DNA of 30,856 bases from CAYLPU01 sp964385635. GTDB lineage: Bacteria; Chloroflexota; Anaerolineae; B4-G1. The notes below the pieces were generated by a model. It had not been told where the DNA came from, made no database searches, and was given only the letters and a program-made list of their open reading frames with translations. The position numbers and the translations under genes were made by a program. Every line of letters begins with the position of its first letter. The first letter of the stretch is position 1. Positions 23,861 through 30,856 of this stretch are shown here, piece after piece. The DNA lies in contig CAYLPU010000058.1 of the NCBI GenBank assembly GCA_964385635.1, positions 1 through 30,856 of the forward strand. Reading direction: 5' to 3'.

Positions 23861-24646
23861 ATGAGTGCCATTGTTGTCAGTGAGGGCCTTATACACTACG
23901 AGGCAATCGGGCGCGGCAGCCCGTTGGTCTTCATCCACGGCTGGCTGGGTTCATGGCGCTACTGGATGCCGACGATGGAGGAGTTGTCAGTCAGTCACCG
24001 CGCCTATGCGTTCGACCTGTGGGGCTTTGGCGATTCGGACAAACTGAGGATACACTACAACGTCAATGCATACGTCGAACTGGTCAGGAAGTTCCTGGAT
24101 TATTTGGGTATTTGGCGTACCGTGCTGGTGGGGCATGGGTTGGGGGGTGTCGTCGCGCTGATGTTTGCTCACCAGAACCCGGAGCGGGTGGAACAGGTGA
24201 TGGGGGTGAGCGTGCCGCTGGTGGGGGCGGCTATCAACCGGTCGCTCAGCGGCCTTCCTGGCGACGGGGAGGCGCTGGCACGCCTGGTGGCGCGGTCGGC
24301 TAATTTCCCCGAGGTGAACCTGGAGGCAAGCAAAGCTGACATGACTGCCATCACCCATAGTGTGCGCTCCGCGATGGGGTGCGACCTGCGCCGCGTTTTA
24401 CCTCCTCTCGACATTCCTGTGCTCCTGGTGCACGGTGGGGGCGACCCTATTATCAAGTCACCACAGCCAGAATGGCTGCAAGGTTGTGACGACAACGTGC
24501 GCGTTATCTTTCTGGACAGCGCCCACCATTTTCCGATGCTGGAGGAACGGAGCAAGTTCAACCGGCTGCTGATGGATTTCCTCGACGCCGGAGAGGACCT
24601 GGCCTCGTTGGAGTTGAAGGAGGAGTGGCACCGTCGCCTCCGATAG
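23861..24646 (+). CDS. Alpha/beta-hydrolase fold protein lacking the nucleophilic serine
   Basis: A 261-residue alpha/beta-fold protein closely related to the hydrolase at 12355, aligning without gaps over about 120 residues. The nucleophile elbow reads GHGLGG at residues 91-96, so Gly93 replaces the serine of GHSMGG. The other positions are kept: Asp195 (GGGDPIIK) and His223 (SAHHFPMLEE). A hydrolase without nucleophile may be a binding protein or regulator, as in some alpha/beta-fold receptors, or may act by another mechanism. It follows the receiver gene by 39 bp and closes the island. The C-terminus (KEEWHRRLR) is basic and extends beyond the paralogue. Confidence 0.9.
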   Translation: MSAIVVSEGLIHYEAIGRGSPLVFIHGWLGSWRYWMPTMEELSVSHRAYAFDLWGFGDSDKLRIHYNVNAYVELVRKFLDYLGIWRTVLVGHGLGGVVALMFAHQNPERVEQVMGVSVPLVGAAINRSLSGLPGDGEALARLVARSANFPEVNLEASKADMTAITHSVRSAMGCDLRRVLPPLDIPVLLVHGGGDPIIKSPQPEWLQGCDDNVRVIFLDSAHHFPMLEERSKFNRLLMDFLDAGEDLASLELKEEWHRRLR

Positions 24647-24665
24647 GCTCCTGCCCCCCTGCTTC

Positions 24666-24694
24666 TTGCCTCATATCCCCCCATGTGTTACAAT
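24666..24694 (+). promoter_or_regulatory. Promoter of the first ABC-2 permease gene, near-leaderless
   Basis: TTGCCT (24666-24671) and TACAAT (24689-24694) are separated by 17 bp. The predicted start at about 24701 is only four bases before the ATG at 24705, and no ribosome site is present. Confidence 0.6.
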
Positions 24695-24704
24695 TCCCGT
24701 CGTT

Positions 24705-25817
24705 ATGTCCATCCGCCGGCTGTTGGCCGTTGCCCGCAAGGAATTCCGTCACATTGTCCGCGATGTACGCACCCTCTTCCTCGTCACCGTAGCGCCAGCC
24801 TTTTTGTTGGCCACCCTCTCTTATGTCTTCGCCATGGATGTGGATCGGGTGGACATCGCTGTACGTGACTTGGACCACACGCCTCTCTCAAGACGGTTCG
24901 TCGCCAGCCTCACCGCCGACGGAGATTTTATCGTCGTCTCCTACGTGCAGCAAGGGGAGGAGGTTGAGTCCCTGTTCACCCGTGATGTTGCCGATCTGGT
25001 CCTGGTCATCCCGCATGGCTTCGCCGATGCTGCGCTGGGTGGTGGCCCGGCCGATGTGCAATGCATCGTTGACGGGGCAGACGCGATCACCGCCAGCCAG
25101 ACCGTTGGCCTCATGGAGAGTCGCGTGGATGCTTTTGTCGCCAGTCTGCGCCCCCCGCGACCAGGTGGCGCGGGTAACGGTTTCGATGTCAGCGACCGCG
25201 CCTGGTACAACGAACCGCTCAAATCTCTGGTCAGCATGGTGCCCGGCATGATGGCTATTATCCTTTGTATGCCCGCGCTGGCGCTGGCGCTGGCGCTGAC
25301 CCGCGAGAAAGAGACAGGCTCTTTCGAGAATCTCATCGCCACACCGGTGCGCGGGACCGAGTATCTGGTCGGTAAATTGCTGGCCTATGAGATCAGCGGC
25401 TTGGTGAGCGTCGTCTTGGCCTGGTTCGTCGCCACGCTGTGGTTTCGGGTCCCCTTCCGGGGCAGTTTCCCTGCCTTTCTCCTGCTCGCCGCCGATTACA
25501 TGGTCGCCAGCACGGGCATCAGCCTGATGGTGGCCAACTTCGCTCGCAATCAGCAAACCGCGATGTTTCTCATCCTGACGGTCTTCTTCGTGCCCAGTTT
25601 CTTCATCGCCGGCCTCATCACCCCCATCGCCGATGAGCCCATCGCACGGGCCGTCGCTTATGCCTTGCCGACGACCCACTTCATCACCATCTGCCGCAGT
25701 GTGTTTTTGAAAGGGCTGGGGCCGGTCGCCCTGTGGAGACCCGCATCCATCCTGCTGGGAATTGGCTTCGCGGCCCGGGCTGCCAGCCTGGTGCTGTTCA
25801 AGAAGAAACTTGTCTGA
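24705..25817 (+). CDS. ABC-2 type transporter permease, first of a pair
   Basis: A 370-residue membrane protein of the ABC-2 (YhhJ/DrrB-like) class. A cytoplasmic N-terminus (LLAVARKEFRHIVRDVRT) leads into a membrane helix, then an extracytoplasmic domain (VDIAVRDLDHTPLSRRF to about 160), then five membrane helices with the LTREKETGSFENLIATPV coupling motif near 205-222. The family exports drugs, lipids or polysaccharides with a separate ATPase. The ATG at 24705 is chosen over one 39 bases upstream, which lies within the -35 box. The second permease follows after a palindrome. Partner ATPase not in window. Confidence 0.93.
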   Translation: MSIRRLLAVARKEFRHIVRDVRTLFLVTVAPAFLLATLSYVFAMDVDRVDIAVRDLDHTPLSRRFVASLTADGDFIVVSYVQQGEEVESLFTRDVADLVLVIPHGFADAALGGGPADVQCIVDGADAITASQTVGLMESRVDAFVASLRPPRPGGAGNGFDVSDRAWYNEPLKSLVSMVPGMMAIILCMPALALALALTREKETGSFENLIATPVRGTEYLVGKLLAYEISGLVSVVLAWFVATLWFRVPFRGSFPAFLLLAADYMVASTGISLMVANFARNQQTAMFLILTVFFVPSFFIAGLITPIADEPIARAVAYALPTTHFITICRSVFLKGLGPVALWRPASILLGIGFAARAASLVLFKKKLV

Positions 25818-25822
25818 GATAA

Positions 25823-25845
25823 GCAAGGACAAGGTTTGTCCTTGC
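25823..25845. repeat. Perfect 10-bp-arm palindrome between the two permease genes
   Basis: GCAAGGACAA and TTGTCCTTGC pair around the loop GGT. It begins five bases after the stop of the first permease and ends just before the likely ribosome site (AGGGAG) of the second. It could limit read-through or affect translation of the second gene. Confidence 0.85.
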
Positions 25846-25862
25846 CAGGGAGTAGCGCCGCC

Positions 25863-26975
25863 GTGCTCTTGCGCATCTGGAACCTGGTGCTGAAGGAGTT
25901 CATCCAGTTCCTCCGTGACTGGTTGATGACGGCCTTCATCCTCACGTTGCCCGTCCTTCAATTGGTACTGCTGGCCCAGACCACCAGTTCTCGCATCTCC
26001 GACCTGCGCGTGGCTGTGCTCGACCTGGACCATTCCAACAGAAGCCGTCGACTCGTCACTGCGCTCGACAACCGGCGGGAGTTGCGCGTTCATCACTACC
26101 CTGCGACCCTGGCGGACACCCACCGCCTCGTCGAGCAGGGGAAGGCCACGCTCGCCGTCATCGTCCCTGCCGGCTTCGCTGCCGATCTGGCCGACGTCTC
26201 GCGGACACCGAATATTCAACTCATCGCCGACGCCAGCAACAACATCCCTGCCTCTGTTGCCCTCAGCGCCGCTCGTGGGGCTATCGCTGTCTTCGCTAGA
26301 GAAACCAGATTTTTTCCGGAAAACCTGGCTTCTACCATTGACCTGCGCACTACGGTGCGTTTCAACCCGACGTTTAACTTTAGGTTCTTCTTCATACCGG
26401 CGCAGGTGGGCTTCATCGTCTACCAGGTGGCGCTCACCGTCTCTTCCATCGGGCTGGCCCGCGAGCGGGAACTGGGCACGTTGGAACAGTTGATGGTGGT
26501 GCCACTGCGCCGCATCGAGTTGGTCATTGGCAAAGCGATCCCGGCCCTGGTCATCGGGGCGCTCAACTTCCTGTTTATGCTGGCCGTCGCCGTCTTCGCC
26601 TTTCACGTGCCGTTGCGCGGTTCTCTGCTGCTGCTCTTCACCCTGACGCTGCTGTTCATCGTCACCGAGATTGGCTACGGTATCTTCATCTCTGGTATCG
26701 CCCGCACACAGCAGCAGGCTATTCTGTTCGTATTCGCCCTGGCGATGGTGGATATGACCTTCTCCGGCTATCTCGTGCGCGTCAAGTACCTGCCCGCCGC
26801 GCTGCAGGCCATCGCGCAGGTGGTCCCTTTTCACCATTATCTGACCATCGTTCGGGGAGTGATGCTGAAAGGGGCAGGGCTGGACGTGCTGTGGCCCCAC
26901 GCGGCAGCGATGCTGTTGATGGGATTGCTGGTCACTGTCGCCGCCGTCCATAACCTGAGCCGGAGCCTGGATTAG
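25863..26975 (+). CDS. ABC-2 type transporter permease, second of a pair
   Basis: A 370-residue permease with the same architecture as its upstream neighbour: N-terminal WNLVLKEFIQFLRDW, one membrane helix, extracytoplasmic domain (VAVLDLDHSNRSRRL), then five helices with LARERELGTLEQLMVVPL as coupling motif. GTG at 25863 is chosen because AGGGAG lies about 10 bases upstream; an upstream in-frame TTG at 25836 falls inside a palindrome. The two permeases probably form a heterodimer. The required ATPase, and often a membrane-fusion protein, must be encoded elsewhere. Confidence 0.92.
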   Translation: MLLRIWNLVLKEFIQFLRDWLMTAFILTLPVLQLVLLAQTTSSRISDLRVAVLDLDHSNRSRRLVTALDNRRELRVHHYPATLADTHRLVEQGKATLAVIVPAGFAADLADVSRTPNIQLIADASNNIPASVALSAARGAIAVFARETRFFPENLASTIDLRTTVRFNPTFNFRFFFIPAQVGFIVYQVALTVSSIGLARERELGTLEQLMVVPLRRIELVIGKAIPALVIGALNFLFMLAVAVFAFHVPLRGSLLLLFTLTLLFIVTEIGYGIFISGIARTQQQAILFVFALAMVDMTFSGYLVRVKYLPAALQAIAQVVPFHHYLTIVRGVMLKGAGLDVLWPHAAAMLLMGLLVTVAAVHNLSRSLD

Positions 26976-26983
26976 GAGTGAAC

Positions 26984-27078
26984 AATGAAAATGACAAATG
27001 ACAAATGACAAATGAGCAAATAAGCAAATGGCAATCTGTAAATCTACAAATCTGCAAGTCTGCAAGTCTACCGATCTA
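26984..27078. repeat. AT-rich tandem 7-8-mer repeat tract before ugd
   Basis: Three ATGACAA units are followed by drifting variants (ATGAGCAA, ATAAGCAA, ATGGCAA) and then octamers ATCTACAA, ATCTGCAA, GTCTGCAA. The tract is much AT-richer than the flanks and fills the gap between permease and ugd. The AAGTCTGC units recall the AAGTCCG units inside recN. It may contain the ugd promoter, but no good box pair was found. Confidence 0.8.
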
Positions 27079-27102
27079 CTATCTTAAGGAGAAACAGTCA
27101 CT

Positions 27103-28428
27103 ATGAAGAACATCTGTGTCATCGGTGTCGGGTACGTGGGGCTGGTCACCGGCGCTTGCCTGGCCGACCTGGGCAACCGCGTTGTGTGCCTGAATCGCAA
27201 CAAGCAGAAGTCTGACAATCTGAAAAAAGGTGTCCTGCCTATCTATGAGCCGGGCCTGGAAGAGATCGTGCGGCGCAACTACGAGGCCGGACGACTGGAC
27301 TTCACCACCTCTTACGACGAGGCGGTGCGGGATGCGGACTTCGTCCTTATCGCCGTGGGCACACCCTCGGGCGAAAGCGGGGAGGCGGACCTGGCCCACG
27401 TCGAGGCGGCCGCGACCGAAGTCGCCCGGCGCATCCACCAGCCTGTCATCATCGTCAACAAGTCCACTGTGCCCATCGGCACCGGCGACTGGGTCGCCGA
27501 TATCGTGCGTGCTGCGATGCCCGATCCCAGCGTCCCTTTCTGGGTCGTGTCTAACCCCGAGTTTCTGCGCGAGGGGTCCGGTGTCTATGACTGCATGAAC
27601 CCCGACCGGATCGTACTCGGTTCCACCAGCCGGGAGGCGGCCGAGCGGGTGGCCGAACTCTATTACCCCTTGCATGCCGAGACGATCATCACCGATCTGC
27701 GCACGGCCGAGATGATCAAGTATGCCTCCAATGCCTTCCTGGCGACCAAGATTTCGTTCATCAACGAGATCGCCAACGTGTGCGAGGCGCTGGGGGCCGA
27801 CGTGAAGGAGGTGGCGCGGGGCATGGGCACCGACAACCGCATCAGCCCGCAGTTCCTGGGGGCCGGCATCGGTTGGGGCGGCTCTTGCTTCCCCAAGGAC
27901 GTCAAGGCATTGGCGCACATGGCCGCCACGCACGGGACGCATCCCCAGATGCTGCGGGCGGTGATGGAGATCAACTACGACCAGCGCAAGCGGTTTGTGA
28001 CCAAACTGCGCCACATCCTGGGTGGCTTCCGGGGTAAGACGGTGGGGGTGCTGGGCCTCTCGTTCAAGCCGAACACCGATGACATGCGGGATGCTCCCTC
28101 GGTCGAGATCATCCATCTGCTGGTGTATGAAGGGGCGGAGGTCAAAGCCTACGACCCGGAGGCGATGGAGAACGCGCAGCGCATCCTGGGCGACAGCATT
28201 ACCTACTGCAAGGACCCCTACGAGGTGGCTGAGGGGGCCGACGCGCTGATGCTGGTCGCCGAGTGGAACGAGTTCAAACAACTGGACATGGAGCGCATCA
28301 AGGGACTGATGCGCCAGCCGGTGCTGATGGACGGCCGCAACGTCTACGACCCGCAGCGTATGCGCGCACTGGGCTTTACCTATCGGGGCATGGGGCGCGG
28401 CTACGACGACAGCGGTCAGCCGAAGTAA
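27103..28428 (+). CDS. ugd: UDP-glucose 6-dehydrogenase
   Basis: Oxidises UDP-glucose twice to UDP-glucuronate, a precursor for polysaccharides. The 441-residue protein has the Rossmann GVGYVGLVTG at residues 8-17, EFLREG, the IKYASNAFLATKISFINEIAN helix, catalytic Cys262 in GGSCFPKD, and a C-terminal UDP-binding domain (GLSFKPNTDDMRDAPS). Length is normal. The residue usually Asp at the end of the second strand, which holds the NAD ribose, is Asn31, followed by Arg32; cofactor choice may differ. AAGGAG lies 11 bases before the ATG. Its last 13 bases overlap the 3' end of azlD on the other strand. Membership of the UDP-sugar/GDP-mannose dehydrogenase family is firm; the exact substrate is likely. 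Confidence 0.93.
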   Translation: MKNICVIGVGYVGLVTGACLADLGNRVVCLNRNKQKSDNLKKGVLPIYEPGLEEIVRRNYEAGRLDFTTSYDEAVRDADFVLIAVGTPSGESGEADLAHVEAAATEVARRIHQPVIIVNKSTVPIGTGDWVADIVRAAMPDPSVPFWVVSNPEFLREGSGVYDCMNPDRIVLGSTSREAAERVAELYYPLHAETIITDLRTAEMIKYASNAFLATKISFINEIANVCEALGADVKEVARGMGTDNRISPQFLGAGIGWGGSCFPKDVKALAHMAATHGTHPQMLRAVMEINYDQRKRFVTKLRHILGGFRGKTVGVLGLSFKPNTDDMRDAPSVEIIHLLVYEGAEVKAYDPEAMENAQRILGDSITYCKDPYEVAEGADALMLVAEWNEFKQLDMERIKGLMRQPVLMDGRNVYDPQRMRALGFTYRGMGRGYDDSGQPK

Positions 28429-28730
28429 GGGGCTAACACCCGAAAAAGCCAGAACGTGGCCATCCCGCCCAGGATAGTCCATAGCACGCTCCGGGTGCGC
28501 CAGGCAACGGCGGCCCCCGCCAGCACGGCCCAGGCACGGGTGCTGATCTCCAACTGTCCCTGAGGGGCCAGCGCCGCTGGCACGACAAGCGCCGCCAGCA
28601 CCGCAGGGGGCACGTACCGCAGCCATCGTCGCAGGAGTGGCGGGACCTCCTGCCCGAGGGCGGCGATCATTATGTAACGGGTGAAGTAGGTCGCCAGCGC
28701 CATACCGACGAAGATCAGGAAGTTTTCCAT
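28416..28730 (-). CDS. azlD: AzlD-family branched-chain amino acid export subunit
   Basis: A 104-residue membrane protein with about four hydrophobic helices (MENFLIFVGMALATYFTRYIM, RYVPPAVLAALVVPAAL, AWAVLAGAAVAW, ILGGMATFWLFRVL), matching AzlD in size and in the TRYIMIA and YVPPAVLAAL phrases. With AzlC it forms an exporter of branched-chain amino acids or analogues. It starts 13 bp after azlC. The ATG at 28730 is chosen over an upstream reading that would run into azlC. Its 3' end overlaps ugd tail to tail by 13 bp. Confidence 0.9.
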   Translation of the reverse strand: MENFLIFVGMALATYFTRYIMIAALGQEVPPLLRRWLRYVPPAVLAALVVPAALAPQGQLEISTRAWAVLAGAAVAWRTRSVLWTILGGMATFWLFRVLAPYFG

Positions 28731-29401
28731 GCTTCTTTCGTCTCCTCCAGTAGCAGACCCAGCCCGCTGCCCAACAGTCCGGCCACGATGACGGCCCACT
28801 TGCCCGGCAGCAGGAACGTCCCCACGAGCGCCAGCCCCCCGGCCGCCAGCGCGACGGCCACGCCGATGCGGTCCTTCAAGAAGGCCGTCAGCAGCCCCAG
28901 GAAGCCCAGCGGGAAGATCAGATCGAGCCCGTACCGGCTGGGGTCGGGGATGGCTGCGCCGAGAAGCGCGCCCAGCAGGCCACTGATCGGCCAGGTCAGG
29001 TAGATGCCGACGTTGGCCCCCAGGAAGTAGTGGTGGCTTCCCCGGCCTCGCTCGTACTCAGCAATCGCCAGCGCGTAGGACTCATCGGACATCCAGAGGG
29101 CCAGGAGCGATTTCCACAGCGGGTGCAGTCCGCGCAGGTACGGGGCCACCGAGGCGCCCATCAGCAGATGCCGCAGGTTGATGACGAGCGTGGTCAGAAT
29201 GATGGGGATCGCACCGGTGGTCTCCCACATCCCCAGCGCGGTGAACTGGGCCGAGCCAGCGTGAACGATGAGCGACATCGCCACGGCCTCCCAGGGGCTG
29301 AACCCCACCTGCCGGGCCATCATGCCGTAGAGCAGGCCGAAGGCGACGATCCCAGGGGTCAGCGGCAGCGTCGCCAGCAGGCCGCGCCAGAAGTCCCTCA
29401 T
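28715..29401 (-). CDS. azlC: AzlC-family branched-chain amino acid permease
   Basis: A 228-residue integral membrane protein with typical AzlC phrases: FWRGLLATLPLTPGIVAFGLLYG at the N-terminus, SLIVHAGSAQFTALGMW, and LVINLRHLLMGASVAPYL. It is the larger subunit of the AzlCD amino acid exporter. The ATG at 29401 overlaps the stop of the MFS gene (ATGA), and GGAGAG precedes it. A longer reading upstream into the MFS gene is low-complexity and is rejected. A stop-free C-terminus (LLLEETKEAWKTS) is cytoplasmic. Confidence 0.93.
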   Translation of the reverse strand: MRDFWRGLLATLPLTPGIVAFGLLYGMMARQVGFSPWEAVAMSLIVHAGSAQFTALGMWETTGAIPIILTTLVINLRHLLMGASVAPYLRGLHPLWKSLLALWMSDESYALAIAEYERGRGSHHYFLGANVGIYLTWPISGLLGALLGAAIPDPSRYGLDLIFPLGFLGLLTAFLKDRIGVAVALAAGGLALVGTFLLPGKWAVIVAGLLGSGLGLLLEETKEAWKTS

Positions 29402-30627
29402 CGGCCACTCTCCGCGAGCGGCGGCTCCTTCACCGCGACGAGGATGACCGCCAGGGCGGCGACAACGCCCACCAGGTTGGCCAGGATCGGGGCCTGGAAC
29501 CCGAACCGGTCGTAAAGCAGGCCACCCAGGTAGGGCGCGGGAAAGGCGATCAACCCCTGAAAGGCGGCCAGTCGCCCCATCGCCTCTCCTCGCTGGTGTC
29601 CCGGGACGCTGTTGGCCAGGAGCGCCATTTGCGCCGGCACCCAGGTGGCACCGATGAGACCAAAGCAGGCGTGCAGGGCGGCGAAGGCGGGGAAACTGGT
29701 GCTGAATAACCATCCGCCGACAACGAAGAGGCCGATCATCTCCGAGAGTGCCAGGAAGGGCTTGCAGCCGTAGCGATCTATCAGTCTTCCGATGGGCAGT
29801 TGGGAGAGTGCCCAGACTAAGGAGAGAAGGCTAGACATCACTCCCAACTGGAAGGTGGTGAAGCCGTAGTCTTGGCTCAGCATCCCGAAGAGCAGGGCGT
29901 ATCCCAGTCCCCATGCGAAACGGTCTGCTGCCATCGCCCAGTAGAGGCCGTGCAGTCCCTTGGGGGGTACAATCATCTTGATTAGCGCCCTCTTGAGTGC
30001 GCCTGTGGAGACCCCTTTTCTGGCGCGGCCCAGGGTCTCTTGCAGAAGCCGGAGGATAAGCAGCAGGCGCAGCCCCTCCATCACAAGACGCAGCAGGAAA
30101 ACCGGAGTGAAGTCCCAGTGGTCGGCGATGAAGCCACCCAGGGCCGGGGCGAGGACACCCGGCGCGATCCGGGAGACCGCCAGGATGCTATACGCCGTGC
30201 CACGCCGGCTGGCCCGCGCCGATTCGGCGACCAGCGAACTCTCCGCCGGACGGGAAACCAGAGTGGCTCCCAGGAGGATGATCCCTGGCAGCAGCCAGCG
30301 CCAGTTGGCGGTGATTGCCGCCAGCACGTAGAACGCCGTGGACAGGAGCCCCAAAAGGCTCCCCAGGGCAAGAAGGGGCTTTCTTCCCAGACGGTCGGAG
30401 AACCAGCCGCCGATGGGCTGGAGCAAGGCGGCCACCACGCCCCTCCAGCCGCCCAGGCTTTCCAGCAGGCCCAGTGTGCTCATGGAAGCACCCAGGCTGA
30501 GGGCGAATGGCTGCCACACAGCCTGCGTCATGCTGGAGAACAGGCCGGACAGGAAGGCGCTGGTCGCAATGACGCGCAGGTTCCCGGATGTTTCATTTTC
30601 TTCCGAGGGGTCTCTCACTTTCGACAT
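29398..30627 (-). CDS. MFS family transporter
   Basis: A 409-residue major facilitator protein with about twelve membrane helices. The loop motif GGWFSDRLGRKPLL between helices 2 and 3 is the family signature, and a second-half copy reads IGRLIDRYGCKPFLALSE. The N-terminal 20 residues are polar (SKVRDPSEENETSGN). The start at 30627 is preferred over 30696, because the promoter at 30637-30665 lies between them. Substrate unknown; a drug or metabolite exporter is a reasonable guess, given that its stop overlaps azlC. Confidence 0.92.
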   Translation of the reverse strand: MSKVRDPSEENETSGNLRVIATSAFLSGLFSSMTQAVWQPFALSLGASMSTLGLLESLGGWRGVVAALLQPIGGWFSDRLGRKPLLALGSLLGLLSTAFYVLAAITANWRWLLPGIILLGATLVSRPAESSLVAESARASRRGTAYSILAVSRIAPGVLAPALGGFIADHWDFTPVFLLRLVMEGLRLLLILRLLQETLGRARKGVSTGALKRALIKMIVPPKGLHGLYWAMAADRFAWGLGYALLFGMLSQDYGFTTFQLGVMSSLLSLVWALSQLPIGRLIDRYGCKPFLALSEMIGLFVVGGWLFSTSFPAFAALHACFGLIGATWVPAQMALLANSVPGHQRGEAMGRLAAFQGLIAFPAPYLGGLLYDRFGFQAPILANLVGVVAALAVILVAVKEPPLAESGR

Positions 30628-30636
30628 AAGGAATGT

Positions 30637-30665
30637 ATGATAACCTGACTTAAGCGTGGTGTCAA
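30637..30665 (-). promoter_or_regulatory. Promoter of the MFS-azlC-azlD operon, near-leaderless
   Basis: On the minus strand, perfect TTGACA (30665-30660) and TATCAT (30642-30637) are separated by 17 bp. Transcription would start near 30630, three bases before the ATG at 30627. No ribosome site precedes that ATG. Confidence 0.75.
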
Positions 30666-30705
30666 TGCCAGTGGCGATACACTCCAGGGGCAGCAATTCT
30701 CATTA

Positions 30706-30850
30706 TGTCATTGCGAGGAGCGTTTTTTGCGACGAAGCACCGCCACGAGCCCCGCCACGAGTACTCGCGGTGGTACTCGCGGTGGCAATCTTCAATCGAC
30801 CGGGGGAGATTGCTTCGCCCCGGGAAAAACGTCCGGGGCTCGCAATGACA
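30706..30850. mobile_element. MITE-like palindromic dispersed repeat
   Basis: Terminal inverted repeats TGTCATTGCGAG (30706-30717) and CTCGCAATGACA (30839-30850) bound a 145-bp element. The sequence matches, from memory, the TGTCATTGCGAG...GCAATCTC type of repeat scattered in many bacterial genomes. The interior carries GCGACGAAGCA, GAGATTGCTTCG and a nested part with TACTCGCGGTGG duplicated at 30762-30773 and 30774-30785 around the 8-bp palindrome GAGTACTC. No transposase is encoded. Confidence 0.8.
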
Positions 30851-30856
30851 CTTCAA

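Noticed and set aside
25836..25862. TTG start for the second permease
   Set aside because: The TTG lies inside a perfect palindrome, while GTG at 25863 has a ribosome site at proper distance.
24888..27065. 725-codon antisense open frame opposite both permease genes
   Set aside because: The plus strand encodes clear membrane helices and ABC-2 motifs; the antisense product is a low-complexity His/Gln/Asp-rich string with no domain and starts inside a tandem repeat.
27079..28626. 515-codon antisense open frame opposite ugd
   Set aside because: Plus-strand UDP-glucose dehydrogenase motifs are intact; the antisense frame is a by-product of GC-rich codon use.
30662..30856. 64-codon minus-strand open frame at the right edge
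   Set aside because: It is made entirely of the MITE-like repeat and promoter region, with no protein-like features.

Overview
The window looks like chromosome of a GC-rich (about 60%) bacterium. The style points to Chloroflexota (Anaerolineae-like): a very long soluble multi-GAF histidine kinase, a DUF4388 protein paired with a small GTPase, a V4R-domain protein, and many short palindromic or tandem repeats between and inside genes. This is inferred from gene content only; there is no rRNA or other phylogenetic marker to prove it. No tRNA, rRNA, CRISPR array, transposase or phage gene was seen.

Layout. (1) 1-2200, minus strand: a LacI-type regulator followed by a sugar-binding lipoprotein that runs off the left edge. 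A sigma70-type promoter with two overlapping operator-like sites sits in front of lacI. (2) 2281-9781, plus strand: housekeeping and DNA-maintenance genes: hisS, NAD kinase, a zinc-ribbon membrane protein, recN and an SbcC/Rad50-like ATPase. recN and the SbcC-like gene each carry an in-frame repeat insertion. (3) 9911-10489, minus strand: a small unknown membrane protein. (4) 10590-24646, plus strand: a signalling and lipid-type island. It holds DUF4388 and GTPase proteins, an alpha/beta hydrolase, a V4R protein, a beta-helix (hexapeptide) protein, a reductase resembling cyanobacterial acyl-ACP reductase, a REC-GGDEF-like protein, a 2072-residue kinase with eight GAF domains and two receiver domains, a lone receiver, and a second alpha/beta hydrolase that lacks the nucleophilic serine. 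(5) 24705-28428, plus strand: two ABC-2 type permeases without an ATPase, then UDP-glucose 6-dehydrogenase. (6) 30627-28416, minus strand: an MFS transporter overlapping azlC, then azlD. (7) 30706-30850: a MITE-like palindromic repeat.

How the parts may work together. The lacI/sugar-binding pair is a sugar-uptake locus with apparent autoregulation. The central island combines sensing and response modules with enzymes that could make or process a fatty-acyl-derived molecule. That coupling is a hypothesis from gene order, but it is the best candidate here for an undescribed system. Several gene 3' ends carry short perfect inverted repeats, including three copies of one 34-bp palindrome. Two promoters lie so close to their start codons that leaderless or near-leaderless mRNAs are likely.
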